Source: Ramazzottius varieornatus
Taxonomy: Eukaryota > Tardigrada > Eutardigrada > Parachela > Ramazzottiidae
Assembly: GCA_001949185.1 (NCBI GenBank)
Contig: BDGG01000012.1
Coordinates: forward strand, 162,634-226,633
Reading direction: 5' to 3'
DNA: 64,000 nucleotides
A program made the position numbers and the translations under genes. The number at the start of each line of letters is the position of its first letter. The stretch's first letter is position 1. Positions 51,601-63,155 of this stretch are shown one piece after another. The notes under the pieces were generated by a model. The model worked only from the letters and a program-made list of their open reading frames with translations, was not told the origin of the DNA and searched no databases.

Positions 51601-52394
51601 TTAATAAGCAGCGCCTAGACCTTCTCGCGGACGCTGTTGTCCAACGCCAGCTGGGCCTCTGTTGCCGTCCTGCAAAAGAAAGACACTTTCATGAACTAGC
51701 CGTAGGCAAGAGGCTAGACGATAGAGAAGACCGAGAAGGGTAAACCAAGACTTACGCGCTGTCCAGCGCCTGGATTGTTAGGCCGAAAACGCTGAGGTGG
51801 TGTTCGAATCTTTCGGTCTTCCTTCGAGCGATTACGCACGACTTTCGAGTGAATAGCGCAAGAAACACAGTAGTGAAGCTTGGCATACAACTTGGGCAAT
51901 GCATAGCCGCCTGCTTGCTGTCCTTGTCCGGTGTTAACTGCAACAGAGGGAACACGATTTTCAGAACGATATGTCCGAGTCAATCGACAATCAACGAAAG
52001 CAATTCCAGGGCCAAATCAAATCTTTCAGAAAACCAGCCCAAAATTCTCCTGTGAATTCCGTTCTCAATATTCCCTCGCCCTTTTCACGCAAACTGTCCA
52101 CAGCACTTGAAAGGCTATTGTTCCAATGTAAAATTTACCATCTGTATAAACGGAAGCTTCGTTGATGTCCCGAACGGCGGCAGCTTCCACGATATTCCTA
52201 ATCACAAACTTCTTGATGGCCTTGTCCTTGGGAACGCAACGGGCACAGTTGATGCATCGAACAAACTTGACGTGACCCCGTCCGTGCTTGGACCGACCAG
52301 CATTACGGCGTTTAACAGCCTGGAAGGGGAGAAGAGGACGGTTATTCCTACGAGAATTCGGTGCTGAATCAGATGATGTCATTCCACTTACCAT
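51601..52394 (-). CDS. RPS26: 40S ribosomal protein S26
   Basis: A small-subunit protein near the mRNA exit channel. Exons 52394-52392, 52319-52139, 51910-51756 and 51669-51601 give 135 residues; the human protein has 115. The first exon contributes only the ATG, directly followed by GTAAGT. The second starts [17 protein letters not shown]. Zinc-ligand cysteines are seen in RCINCARC and [30 protein letters not shown] is diagnostic. The C-terminus is extended and Gly/Gln/Arg-rich ([17 protein letters not shown]), replacing the Pro-rich mammalian tail. Confidence 0.95.
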
Positions 52395-53017
52395 TCTCAC
52401 CAACGACGCAGGATCCTCCGGGAAACTTGTAGCAAGCTTGTTTTCTTAGCCAGGAGAGAATTGATCCAGGTTTCAAACGGTCAAAGGATGAGAAGGAAGG
52501 AGCTTGAGCGAAACATGTGAGAAGTTCCCGACGAGTGTTTCATGACTTTCATCTGAACAAGAAGTGGCAACGAGGTTCTCTGCCGCATCGCCGAAAAGTT
52601 TACAGCTGAAATATTCTAGATATTCATCTTGTGACGTAACTTATCCGTTTTTGATGGGGTTCGGCCCGTTCTATCCGGGCTGCCAAGTTAATTCCGTGAC
52701 GCTGACATCATCAGCGACTGTTGCCAGCTGTAATACAGCTACAAAATGCTTGATTGTTATCTTAACTTCCAGCTGCACAGCTCTACACATATCAAGCGCG
52801 CACAGCAGACCACGCCTAGAAAAATGTGCTGTTGGTTGTTTTCGTTTTGCGAAATTAAATACGTAGGGTAGTCGAACGAAATCCGGATCATTCTTCGCAT
52901 CGTTCTTCTCGACATGTTTGTAAACAACATTTCTTAGATAAAGTTGACACCGGAGCTTCAAGCCAAGATGTTCAGGACTCGGCATCCCTCGCTGGACTTC
53001 CATTCTTGTCTGGCACC
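52395..53017. other. Intergenic, divergent RPS26 / LRR gene
   Basis: 623 bp with the RPS26 promoter and the 5' UTR of the LRR gene. Pyrimidine runs near 52410-52440 may be the RPS26 start region (CTTTTT-like TOP context on the minus strand is not distinct). No exon seen. Confidence 0.35.
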
Positions 53018-54955
53018 ATGAAATGCCTCGGTGGACTCGTACACTGCAACCTGTTGCTTCTCCTCTGTTGTTTCTCTTTCCAGTTCAAAGGATGCTTCTC
53101 CGGAGTCAACTTGTCCTGCAAGCCGCCCTGTGAATGCTTCCCACATCCCAACGCTGCAGATTCCCAAAAGTCTCGTGAGCAGGCGGCATCTCTACCTATC
53201 CAAAATGTTACTTGCGCTAATGCTGACTGGAAGTTTGTTCCGAACTTCTTGGATCCGCGCATCCGTCACTTGAACATCACTCGCACTGCCATCACCGATC
53301 TCAAGCAGGACCTGAGCAACTACCCATCGCTGCAGACTCTTGTCTTATCTCATAACAGAATATCCACTGTTGTGGCAGCCAGCTTTCGCCTTTTGTCGCA
53401 GCTGACTGTCGTCGACTTGTCCTATAACCAGCTGGATGTGCTCACAGCCGATGTGTTCAAGCACAGCCCGAATCTCCTTTCCTTGAATCTCTCGCATAAT
53501 CACATCAGCCATATTCATCCGGAGGTGCTCTCCGATCTTCCCCTCCTCACGGACCTGGATCTATCGAACAACCACCTTGTTGGTACGACCACCCTAGTTA
53601 GCTTTATAATCTGGCAACCGGAAGCGAAATCCGCTGTTAGTCAAGTGATTTAGGTCAACAGGTGTGTGCCTTTGCAGATATCGACTTCCTGCGACGGAAT
53701 GCCAGCACTCCTGGTTCCCTTTCGGAGCCAAGAAACCTTTCCTTGCTGAACCTGGCCGGAAACCTTTTCCGCGAGAACCCATCAAGCTGGGCCAATGCAG
53801 CGAAAAACGGAACGTTTCCGGCGCTTAAATGGTCCTCCATCTCCGTGCTCAACCTTAGTCGAAACCTGCTCAACATGAACGTGTCTACTATACTCTCCGC
53901 CTTTCCTGGGGTCCAGAACCTCATTGTGTCAAACTGTAAGATAACGAAGCTGGATGTTTCCGCATTCCAAACTTTTCCAAACCTGCATTCGGTCGACTTA
54001 ACTTACAACGAGATACGTCAGGTGGAAGCTCAGAGCGAAGAAAGTCTGCTCAAGATACTCCAACGTCCAGGAAGCCTTTCGGTCGACCTTACCGGAAATC
54101 CTATCGTCTGTGGTTGTTCACTTATGAGACTTCACAATAAGATTGGTCCGGAAAAGTTCAGGGAAGCTTTGACAGGTATGAACCATCCACGGTTTGAGAG
54201 CTAGGTAAGCAAACTCGGCAAGAGTGTTTTCCTGAGTGACGCACGCTTTCAGTTTATAACACCGACAATATGCGCCATTTAGAAGAGCAATCTTGTCGAC
54301 TTCGTTTTTCCAAGTGGAGCACGCTTCCAGCCAATAACACTGGAGCCGCGCGCCACTTGGGAAACGATCTGGCTGACTTCGTTTCAGAGCTCTCGAAATT
54401 ATATTCAAACATCCGAAAGGATATGTATTTGCTCTTTTAGGTGTGACTTGTTTGGAGAGGCCATCACAACAGCTGGAAGAACTTCGAGCCAAATGTCTCA
54501 CTGTCGATCGTCGCTATCTCTTTCCGGTGTTAGTCGCCATGTTAGTCGTCTGCTTGCTGATTTGCATGTCCGCCATCCTCTTCGTTGCCTACAAAAGATA
54601 CAGGAAACGGATACGATCAGCCCCAGCCTCTAAAACCTCGACTATTAACGAGAAAACCTGGAGCTCGAGTGCGTTGCAGGCGTTAGCCGGACAAGACGAC
54701 GGGCGACCCATGTACAAGCCGCTGGAGACCCTACCAGAGAACAGCCTTCTCGAAGACTCGATCTCCATTAGCCAGTCGTTGGATGTAGGTGGGAATTTAG
54801 ACAGCGAAGCGAGTGGGTCTGATACAGAGCTGGAGGAGAACGTCTATGCGACGATAGAGGACTTGTATGTCAACTCGATACATATGGAAGATGAAAGAGC
54901 CTTCAGTGTGATGACCATGAACCGGACCGGGAAGGAACCTGTAACTGAGCTGTGA
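53018..54955 (+). CDS. Leucine-rich-repeat type I transmembrane protein
   Basis: Exons 53018-53582, 53678-54175 and 54441-54955 give 525 residues. A signal peptide (CNLLLLLCCFSFQFKGCFS) precedes an LRRNT cap (CKPPCECFP) and about eight LRRs, including LQTLVLSHNRIS and LLSLNLSHNHIS. An LRRCT cap follows (NPIVCGCSLMRL ... CLERP ... AKC), then one TM helix (FPVLVAMLVVCLLICMSAIL) with a basic stop-transfer KRYRKRIR. The acidic cytoplasmic tail holds NVYATIEDLYVNSI; YVNS fits the pY-x-N consensus for GRB2-type SH2 domains. Ligand and orthologue are not identifiable; TPBG- or LRRC-like adhesion/receptor proteins share this plan. Several N-x-S/T sites lie in the ectodomain. Confidence 0.85.
54198..54394. 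repeat. Hairpin repeat, two units (LRR gene intron 2)
   Basis: Unit one begins AGCTAGGTAAGCAAACTCGG and contains GACGCACG / ATGCGCCATTT. Unit two has TTCCAAGTGGAGCACGC with CGCGCCACTTGGGAAACG. Confidence 0.82.
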
Positions 54956-55569
54956 AAGAGCGGTTAAAGAATGCTTTCGGTGGAGTGTACTAAGCGTTTT
55001 TTTCTACTGCTGTGTCAATCAAAATACTCTGTGCTTTCGCAAGAGACATCTGCTTTTTTTCATTAAATGGTAGCTACAACTTCTCACAAGTTTGCCTTGA
55101 AGGTTTTGTGTATTTGAATCTCTGGTCGAGGAGATCTGCTTTTATTGATGTTCCTGTTTTATCACCAACATGAACTCTTTTTGGGCTCTCTTGTGCTTGA
55201 TTACAGTGTAAAAAGAGCAATGTTAGTGCAGTATCAGCCAGCGGACTTTTCGACAGTCTCTAGGCTCTACGATTTCCTCTGATTCTTTTCAGATTCTGGT
55301 CTTCTGGTCACCGACCCACAGTACGGCGTGCCCGCCAGAGAACCGGAAGTTGGTGGCGCCACCGTGTGGAAGGTCAGTTTACCCCAGTGTAACAATGTCA
55401 TAACCATTATGCTGTAACAAAAGTTGTTTACTCTGAGAATTTAGCGCGATCGAGACAGATCAAGATATTTCTAGACCCCGGTCTTCCAGATCACGCGTAA
55501 AAAGTGTGTTTGCAAGATTAAGGTGGTGTGGTAGGCTTGAGTAAGCACCACGAGTGTACATATGCATGC
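54956..55569. other. Convergent stretch with a possible orphan exon
   Basis: LRR gene 3' UTR, then a plus-strand block 55293-55372. The block is preceded by CTTTTCAG and followed by GTCAGT, and is open as DSGLLVTDPQYGVPAREP and onward in one phase. It could be an alternative last exon of the LRR gene; no partner stop exon is evident. Confidence 0.3.
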
Positions 55570-56499
55570 TCAGCTTCGCGGTCTTTTCGAAAGTTCCCTG
55601 GCGAGCCAGTCGAGTCCTTCGTACAACCCCTCACCGGTTGTAGCTGTGGATGCTTGAACGTACCACTACGATTTAAGACAATTGTTCTTTCCTGAGGGAA
55701 CAAGACATTGAAACGAAAACCGTTTTCTTATGTACCTGTCGACCGCCCAGCTTATCCAGGTGGAGGGCTGCTGTAAGCTGTGCGGCGGACATAGTGTGCG
55801 GCAAGTCCCGCTTGTTCGCGAAAATTAGGACGGGAGCATTGCGCAGTTCGTCGGCTTCCAGCTGTAAGACAAAAAGAGGGGTCGGTGATACAGTATATCA
55901 AGTTAAAGCACGACGATTCGACTACCAGCAAATATGGGACGTGAGCAAACGGTTCGAACCAGATCGTTTTTCTAGATGGCGCGCACTCCCGGCCGAGTGC
56001 AATGAAAACGTGCGCCACTTTGTATACCGGTCTGGTTCAGTCCATTCGCCCACGTTCTAGATGTAGTTATAATTTGGTAGCGACATGTCATACCACTCCG
56101 AAAAGTTCTTCGCGCGCTTCCTCCACCCGTGTTTGGTCACTGCAATCCACCACAAAAATCAGCGCGTGCGCGTTCTGATAATAATGATGCCACAGCTTTC
56201 TCAAGATGAACTGTCCACCAACATCCCAAACGGTAAAGGTAAGGTTTTTGTACACGACGTTCTCCACGTTAAAACCTGGAAAGGAAATTACGACGTTAGA
56301 ACCTTTTAACCACAATTCATGGAGCAATGCAGGATCCTGAAAGACGATTACCAATTGTGGGTATTGTCGATATAACTTCCCCCAATTTCAGCTTGAATAA
56401 GATGGTTGTTTTTCCAGCAGCGTCCAGTCCGACCATCAGGATACTGATGGGCTTGGTTTCAAAAAGGGTGTTCCATAGGTTTGAAAAGAAGACTCCCAT
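55570..56499 (-). CDS. ARF-family small GTPase
   Basis: An Arf-type regulator of vesicle coat recruitment. Exons 56499-56352, 56275-56094, 55861-55736 and 55665-55570 give 183 residues. Gly2 (MGVFFSNLW) is a myristoylation candidate. P-loop is GLDAAGKT, switch [12 protein letters not shown], switch II WDVGGQ with the catalytic Gln, base-binding NKRD, and ATTG near the end. The first intron, splitting the Gly of TIG|FN, is at a position common in ARF genes. Switch II after GGQ reads FILRKLW where ARF1 has DKIRPLW, so it is a divergent ARF, possibly a lineage-specific paralogue and not a class I orthologue. Intron 2 contains a hairpin repeat. Confidence 0.9.
55936..56056. repeat. Hairpin repeat (ARF intron 2)
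   Basis: The ends GGGACGTGAGCAAACGG and CATTCGCCCACGT pair; the core is CTAGATGGCGCGCACT with AACGTGCGCCACTTTG. Confidence 0.82.
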
Positions 56500-57490
56500 G
56501 GTGTGGCTTCTTCACGAATGAAAGTGCTGTGAATGGTTCGCCAACTGGTAGGTCGGAGAATTCCGGATTCCCAAGTTGCAATACAAGCCGATGAAAACCT
56601 AAACCTACTGCAGGATAATAAGGCGGCAGGATGTAGAAACGGCAGTCTGGAACTGTGAATATTGTTTTGCAGGTCTGCGTCATTTAAATATCGGATTTAA
56701 CGAAGGGTTGGCTGGTTCCACGCGGAAAGTCCAGCGTGGAACATTCACCGTACTGTATTCCCTCGATAGTTTTGCGAAGTACGTCATCATGCCAGTAAAT
56801 TACACCCGCACTGGTATCGCTGATTGTTTGATTGTCGCCTATCATTACAGTTGACTGGGGATCAGTCTTTGATTGAAGGTATAGATACTTTCTGTTCCCC
56901 GCCGGATGATATTTACCACGACAGTCACGTGATTCGCAGAACTTTCGAGGGAATACAGTACAGTGCGCTTGACGAGTGACGAGGAAGCCGATGCACTGCA
57001 TGGGCCGATGACGTTTTCTCATGACGTGTCGCTCGTTTATAGAACAGACATAACACACTTCTCTTTTGTTACGTTCGATTAATAGTTTGGTACCAAGAAA
57101 TTAATAATGATCGACAGTTGTCCGTGTGGTTACCTCCAGGTGGTTACCTTCAGGTTCGGGAATGTATCTTCCGCTCATATACCGTGGACTGACCGTTGGA
57201 CACGTCGGATTGCTGTACTCATTCTACGACGGAAAGAGAGCACGTCGTTACTTTATAGGCTGGTTATTGTGGCGCCAACAGATCGTCAATGGTATCGTAT
57301 CAGCCCGATGGAATGGCAATACCGCGGTCACTGCAAGTAGAGTGGGCAGAGCAACAAAAAAGAGTGGTAACTTACTTACAGAGCCGCACTTTTGGCTTTC
57401 TCGAGTTCTTCATTCGATCGCAGTGCCTGTGAAGATAGCCACAGCCACCCGAGAAGCAATCTTCTAAGTTAGCTAGTTCGATTCGGCACC
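56500..57490. other. Intergenic, divergent ARF / SLC22 transporter
   Basis: 991 bp. It contains a 206 bp TA-flanked MITE (56753-56958) and both promoters. No coding exon recognised. Confidence 0.4.
56753..56958. mobile_element. MITE with CTGTATTCCCTCGA ends, TA-flanked (206 bp)
   Basis: The left end CTGTATTCCCTCGATAGTTT and right end AACTTTCGAGGGAATACAG are inverted repeats of about 27 bp, each flanked by TA. Interior is non-coding. Same ends as the 120 bp copy in Scribble intron 8, and both have CACGTGA near the right side. Confidence 0.78.
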
Positions 57491-60067
57491 ATGAGAGACA
57501 GTGTGGCGCACGGTGTGGTGGCCAGCGACCAGAATGTGGTACTGACGCAATCTCGCGAACTGCGCACCTCCAGTCTGATGCGGGGCGAAGATGACTTGAT
57601 CAAAGTCGTGGCAGTGGACACTGTCCAGACGCGGCGACCCGAACGCCGCATTCCCGACCTGGATGTCTTGCTGCGACGACTGGGAAACCCTGGTCGATAT
57701 GAAGTCTGCATCTTTTTCCTCTTGACTCTCTGCTACATCATAGTCGCCGCCAACAATCTGGGCATCATCTTCATGGCCAGAGAACCTTCGGAATATTTGT
57801 GCCAGGATGCATTGCCGTTAGCGCAGAACATCATCCTCGACGTCAATACGACAGAATGGTATGTCGTGGAGGTTCTGGGCGGTCCGCTGTTGAACTTGAC
57901 CGACAGGCAGCAATGCACGGTGACTTTCGATCTTCCTCCGACGTATTACGATCAATTGTACATGTGCAAGAACTGGAGTTTCCCGCAAGCGGATGCCGGA
58001 AGTGAACCTAAAACAATCATTACGTCGGTAAGAAGTGGATCCAATAACCTCTATTGTACGATACACTGCATATAAGACTACAATATTCGTCTATTTTGCA
58101 GTATGGTTTGGTTTGTCAAGAAAGGCACAGAATCGACATTGCGACCACAATATATTTTTTAGGTATGCACTATCAGTGATAACGTTAAGAATACGAGAAG
58201 CTCTGACGCTAACTCTTTGTACAGGACTGATGATCGGAGCTCCGCTGTTTGGATATCTTTCGGATTACTACGGCCGAAGAGTCGTCATCCTGATATCCTT
58301 GTCGGCGGCAGTCATACTAGGTGTTGGAACTTCCTTTGCGCTGAGCTATTCGGCATTCGTGGCTCTTCGATTCTTCTTGGGCTTGGCTCTTCAAGTATCT
58401 CACGTCGAAGACTTATACCTACAAAGCCATAACAGTTTTTCAAAACCAAGACAATAGTTGTATCCTCATAGGTTATTTCTATAGGGAACTCAGGTTTGCT
58501 TTGTCTTACTTGTGGAATGGCTACCGGTGAACAAACGAAGCCTTTACGGAGTACTCTCCCAGTGGATCTGGGCTGCCAGCGTCATGTTTCTCGCGCTCCT
58601 TGGCTTTATCTTCCCGAACTGGAACGACCTGCAACTGGCCATATCTCTGATCGCCTTACTTCTCGTCATGGCGTATTTTTTGTATGGCGTATTCCTTGTA
58701 TTAATATCATAACATAAACGGAGCGTAGGCAAGTGACTTGAAGCAGATCGTCTTTCCAAGTGGCGCATACTTCCAGCTAACAACCATGAAAACGTGCGCC
58801 AGTCGGATGACGATCCGGTTCAATTGATTTGCCTACATGCCAAACCTGCATACTGAAGTCTGAATCCGAGCCTTCTTTCAAACCGGTGCAGCTTTGTCAA
58901 GGAGTCGATTCGGTGGCTCATTCTGGAGAATCGCATTGACGACGCTTCGGACTCGATTAACCGGGTTCTCCGTACCAACCACAAGGCTTCCGAGATGAAC
59001 TGGGAAATGCAGCACGAACTAGTGTCCATTGCTTCCTATATGCAAGGGCAACTTCCCGACGAGAAGCCCGCTTATACCCTCCTCGACTGTTTCCGCCCAA
59101 CCGGACTTCGACGAACTTCGATTTGCATGATGTACATCTGGTTCTCCTGCGGCATCGGCTACTACGGACTATTCTTCGCCACGGCACCGCTGGTCGACAA
59201 CCTAGCCATCAACGTCTTCATCAACGGACTCCTGGAACTTGTTCCTTGTTTGATATCCCTAATCGTCGTACCTCAGTAAGTGCGAAATGCTAATATCTAA
59301 AATATAGGAGCCGGCCAAAGGGACAGAGCTGGATCGTTTCGGCAAGTGGCGCACGTTTCCAGCCAGTAATAACACAAACGTGCGGACGGCGATCGGGTGT
59401 CCATTGCCGTGCGCCCACATAATATGTCTCGGATCTCGATCGGTTCTTCGTAGGTATGGCAGGAAGCAACCTATGGTTATCTGGAGTTTCCTCGGTGGCT
59501 TCTCTTGTATCCTCAGCTGCCTTGTTCGTGGCTCGGAGCCATCCATGGACGCTGGTCGCACGGCTCTGATCATCATCGGACGGATGGCTTTGTCAGGCAG
59601 TTTCTGTTGCTTCCTCATCTGGACGGCCGAACTATACCCCACCGTTTTACGAGGCAACGGTATCGGCGTTTGCATGTTTGCATTGCGTTTAGGTGGCGTC
59701 TTGGCTCCCCAGTTGCTCTCTTTGGTAAGAGTCGTGATGTCCTCCCTTCAAACAAATAGAAACTTGACATGTTATCGCGGGTACATGTGCTGAAAAATTA
59801 TTGTCCTTTTAGGCGTTCGTTACATTCCAAGAGTTTCCCATCATACTGATGGGCATCATCGCGTTGGGCGGGGTGGTGGCGGCGTATCCGCTGGCGGAGA
59901 CGATGAATATGAACTTACCGGATACTGTGGCCGAAGCGGAGAACTTTGGGTCCAAACCAGTGAGAGACACGCGACGACAGCGACGGCTACCACACCACGG
60001 AAGTATCAGCACGCTGGACGGTGGAAGTGTTCGCATGTCGCAGATCAGCCAGGGAACCGGCACCTGA
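57491..60067 (+). CDS. SLC22-family organic ion transporter
   Basis: A major-facilitator plasma-membrane carrier for organic cations, anions or zwitterions. Exons 57491-58027, 58102-58162, 58225-58394, 58485-58681, 58892-59275, 59454-59724 and 59813-60067 give 624 residues. TM1 (VCIFFLLTLCYIIVAANNLG) is followed by a large Cys-containing extracellular loop with N-glycosylation sites. Family motifs are GLVCQERHRIDIATTIYFLG, GYLSDYYGRR after TM2, KESIRWLILENR after TM6 and ELYPTVLRGNGIGV near TM10-11. The long N-terminal cytosolic region (about 70 residues) and the basic tail are unusual in length. Introns 4 and 5 carry hairpin repeats. Substrate cannot be inferred. Confidence 0.9.
58720..58838. 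repeat. Hairpin repeat (SLC22 intron 4)
   Basis: GTAGGCAAGTGACTTGAAG pairs with CAATTGATTTGCCTAC; CTTTCCAAGTGGCGCATACT with AACGTGCGCCAGTCGG. Confidence 0.82.
59307..59412. repeat. Hairpin repeat (SLC22 intron 5)
   Basis: CGGCAAGTGGCGCACGTTTC with ACAAACGTGCGGACGG; the loop CCAGCCAGTAATAAC matches the family. Right arm partly deleted. Confidence 0.78.
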
Positions 60068-60560
60068 GTTTCAGTCCTTCAACATAAATATTTAAGTCAG
60101 CTTCTCCATTCTGTCTTGGAACTCTGAAGAATATATCTTCTCGTGAGCTTTCGTACTGAGACGTTGTCGACACATCGCGTACGCTTTTACGACTCGTGCG
60201 TAACGAAAATTTCAACACAGTCCGCGGCGCGCTTCGGTCGCACCCACCCGTTCCGCTTTAGCCTTTCTCCTCGTTATTGAGTCGTCAAAAGAGTAAACCA
60301 GCAGAGTGTCTTTCAGTGTCCCACTAGAAATCGAGCGATGTCCAATCTTCTAGGAGGATAAGAAGAATTCTAGAGCAGGGATCGATTCTGCCATATTGCC
60401 TTTCCCGCAGATGCCGATTCGATCTAGTGTGATTGAATTGTTCCGTCAACCTTTTCGGCGGACCAGCCGGTGCTTTCTCGCACGACGACTGTGAGTTCAG
60501 TCTCATGCGTGGCCAGCACCTTGCGTGGCATGGCAGGTCCCTACGGGTGTTCGATTAGGC
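60068..60560. other. Intergenic
   Basis: SLC22 3' UTR and upstream side of the F-box-related fragment. No exon or repeat recognised. Confidence 0.35.
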
Positions 60561-60900
60561 ACCGACAACGCAGCCATAGCAGAAAGCATGCGAGGAGAGC
60601 TTGACAAGCTCTTTGGACAGATTCCAGCCGTCTTCTCCTACCTGCACCAGATACCAGCTGAGTTCTCTCCGAAATCTGAAAACAGCGGTAGAAACTGCTG
60701 AAGTATAACAGTACATCTCTTTTGAACGATGACTGCTTGTGTCCACCTGAACTTCCTATTTTGCAGGAATGAGCCGCGTTACGCTGATACGAAGCTGGAA
60801 GACATTGACTTGGACAGGGGGGAATGGAGGGAGCTTCGATCATCAACCCTCCTTTTCCTCCTGTACTTCAAAAGCGTGAGGAGTCAAAAGCGTGACGCAG
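60561..60900 (+). pseudogene. Fragment related to the last two exons of the F-box gene
   Basis: Block one (about 60561-60692) reads LGTDNAAIAESMRGELDKLF then GQIPAVFSYLHQIPAE. It is alignable with LAIDQSFGPIPYDAIAALPAE of the 16-17 kb gene. Block two starts after TTTTGCAG at 60766 and reads NEPRYADTKLEDIDLD, then EWRELRSSTLLFLLYF, matching PEDIDLETVNWSRLRPSTLP. At the position where the intact gene has AG|GTAATA, this copy reads AG|CGGTAG, so the equivalent donor is missing. No F-box is found upstream. A decayed duplicate is the simplest reading, but a short divergent gene is not excluded. Confidence 0.5.
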
Positions 60901-61172
60901 CGATACGTCTCTGGATACAAAATCTGTGTCTGAATTCGACCGGGCTTTTCGAGCGCGTGAATCTACCTTGCTTTAATATTTCACGACATTTTCTCAGCTA
61001 ATGGTGGAAAGGAGTAGGTAGTACCTAAATTTTAGATAAAACCAGAATCGATAAGTCGAAGTCAGAATATTTGTCTTAAGTACAGCACACCAAAGAATAA
61101 AAATGCACTAAAGTAAAAGACACATATGTCACACTTACATTCCAATCCCGCACAACATGAGCACCTTTGCCT

Positions 61173-62453
61173 CTAGAAGTCATTTGGGCGTCTTGGTGGG
61201 GAATCTTGTCCCGGACCTTGAGGCGGTCGCAAGTAGGCATCCCGATGCTGTCTTCGCAGATCGTCGTAGTTTGCCGTTCTGTTCGCCCCACTCACCGCGT
61301 TCCTATCGCTCTTCTCCCTGGCTGAATCAAAATCAAAGATCGACGGTGGCTTGTCGTCAATGTCCAGCATGTATCTGCTGTTCTCCGAGTCCACATCCAG
61401 TGCGCCATGGTAGTCGTCCGTGCTGTTCATGGCGGAAGACTGTTCGTTCTTGTCGGTCGTAGGAAATCCTGGTAGATTCCCCGCTCTCTGTGAAATCGGA
61501 CCTGAAGCTTGACTGGGTGGGTATGGTCCTTCGTAGACTCGCTGTTGGCCGAAGGTGGAAGGCGGGGGGAACTGCTGGCCGGTCTTGCCTGCTTGCCGAC
61601 GACGGATGGCATCACCTAGTCGCGAATCGGGAAGACGTAGAAATTTCTCCTGGCATTCCTTCCAGTATGATACTTTGCCCAGGATGAAGCCGAAGATCGA
61701 CGCGAAAGCCACCTTGGGTATCGTCCCATACTCTAAACACAACCAACAAGCACAGCATGAACATATAATACCAACGTAAGACCGAACTCCGGTCTACCCA
61801 CATCACTACCCGCATAACGTCACGGAAACCCGGAAACGGCGCTGATGTTTGTCCGAAAGTATGACGTCACGCGCTTCTGTAGACGAATACGAAAGGTGTA
61901 GAGAGACTTACTCGGGCTCGCCGTCAAATATCCTTTCTGTACGGCAACATGGGTAAGTCCAGCAAACGCCGTTGCGAACGGCAAACTGAAAGAATTTCCC
62001 AGTGTTCCGAAAGACGTTCGGAGAGGAACTTAAGATTCGGGAGTTGGTCACATACCTTCGATACCAGAATGACTCCTTCGTACATTCCTTCACCACTCGC
62101 ATTTCTTCAGCGCTAAAGGCATAGTCTCTCGTAAAGGGTTCCGCTCCAGGTGTCTGTCCGCCATAGACTTGACCGGGTATCGGATAGCGGGGATCGGTGG
62201 GGAAGGTGGGTTGTGCACCGGGGTAGTAAGGATCAGCCACGCCAACAGGGCCGGATGGACGAGGCTCATATCCGTAGTTCTGGACACGGCTGGGCATTAT
62301 GACGGTGTCTCCGGAGGGGTTGTAAGTAGTGCTTCCGTAGGGAGAAGAGCCTGATGTGGAGCCGTCTGGACGTCCATAGCCCAGGTTGGAGCGGGGATCG
62401 TAACCACCGGTATCTCCGCTCCCCGATGATCCTGAACCACCGAATAAGCTCAT
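61173..62453 (-). CDS. OCIAD1: OCIA-domain protein 1
   Basis: OCIAD1 is an endosome/mitochondria-associated membrane protein tied to STAT3 signalling, stem-cell and blood homeostasis and complex III assembly. Exons 62453-62056, 61985-61912 and 61732-61173 give 343 residues. A Gly/Ser/Tyr/Pro-rich N-terminus (about 105 residues) precedes the OCIA domain: EMRVVKECTKESFWYRSLP, FAGLTHVAVQKGYL, IPKVAFASIFGFILGKVSY, CQEKFLRLPDSRLGDAIRRR. The domain carries two hydrophobic hairpin segments. The C-terminal 150 residues are disordered and acidic/Gln-rich. It lies head-to-tail with a second OCIA gene. Confidence 0.9.
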
Positions 62454-63155
62454 GTTTCAAGGGTATCTGCAGAGGTAGATGGCTAAAATCAACAACGACA
62501 ACCCTAGCAGCAGCTTCGCGTACTTTGATACTTACAAGGCACAGGTAGGCAAGCGGAAACACGATTTCACAAAGATTCTCAAGCGGATAGATACCTGCAA
62601 TACTAGTAGGAATCCTCTTCGGAACCTGCAATGGGACATTTGCCTGACAGTGAGCTGATTAACGAACAAACATGACGCGGCCTGCCAAACATCACGAGAA
62701 ATCCCACAACAAAGCAAGCTGTCTCGTAAATTCTGTGATGTTCGTGCATTCGAAGCATGTTCTCCGTTCAGCCAGGAAGTTTGTAGTCCTTCACCGCATA
62801 TGCTTCACCGCAGATGCTTTCTGGTTATAATTTACCCCGACATCGTTAGAACTACAAAAATAACTATTTGTAAAATCCCCAAAACATCAAATAATAAAAT
62901 TCGTTTATGCTTGTCTAACCATTCAAAGTTCGAAAGCAGGTGCCACAGTGCACTACATCGAGCTCAAAGTCTGAGCAAATGGTTTGCCACGGCGCATTTT
63001 AACAGCCGACGACAACGCAAAACATGAAAGAGATACCTTGAGTTTCGCTCTCAGATCATACCATGAACCAGACTGCGATGATTAATTATGTTTGTACAGA
63101 TAGACAGATATGAAGGAATTTTTGGAACAGTTTCCGCAGACCTAATCAGCTGCTG
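62454..63155. other. Intergenic between the two OCIA genes
   Basis: 702 bp containing the OCIAD1 promoter and probable 5' UTR intron (CTTACAAGG at about 62532 on the minus strand reads as a donor), plus the 3' UTR of the upstream gene. No other exon recognised. Confidence 0.35.
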
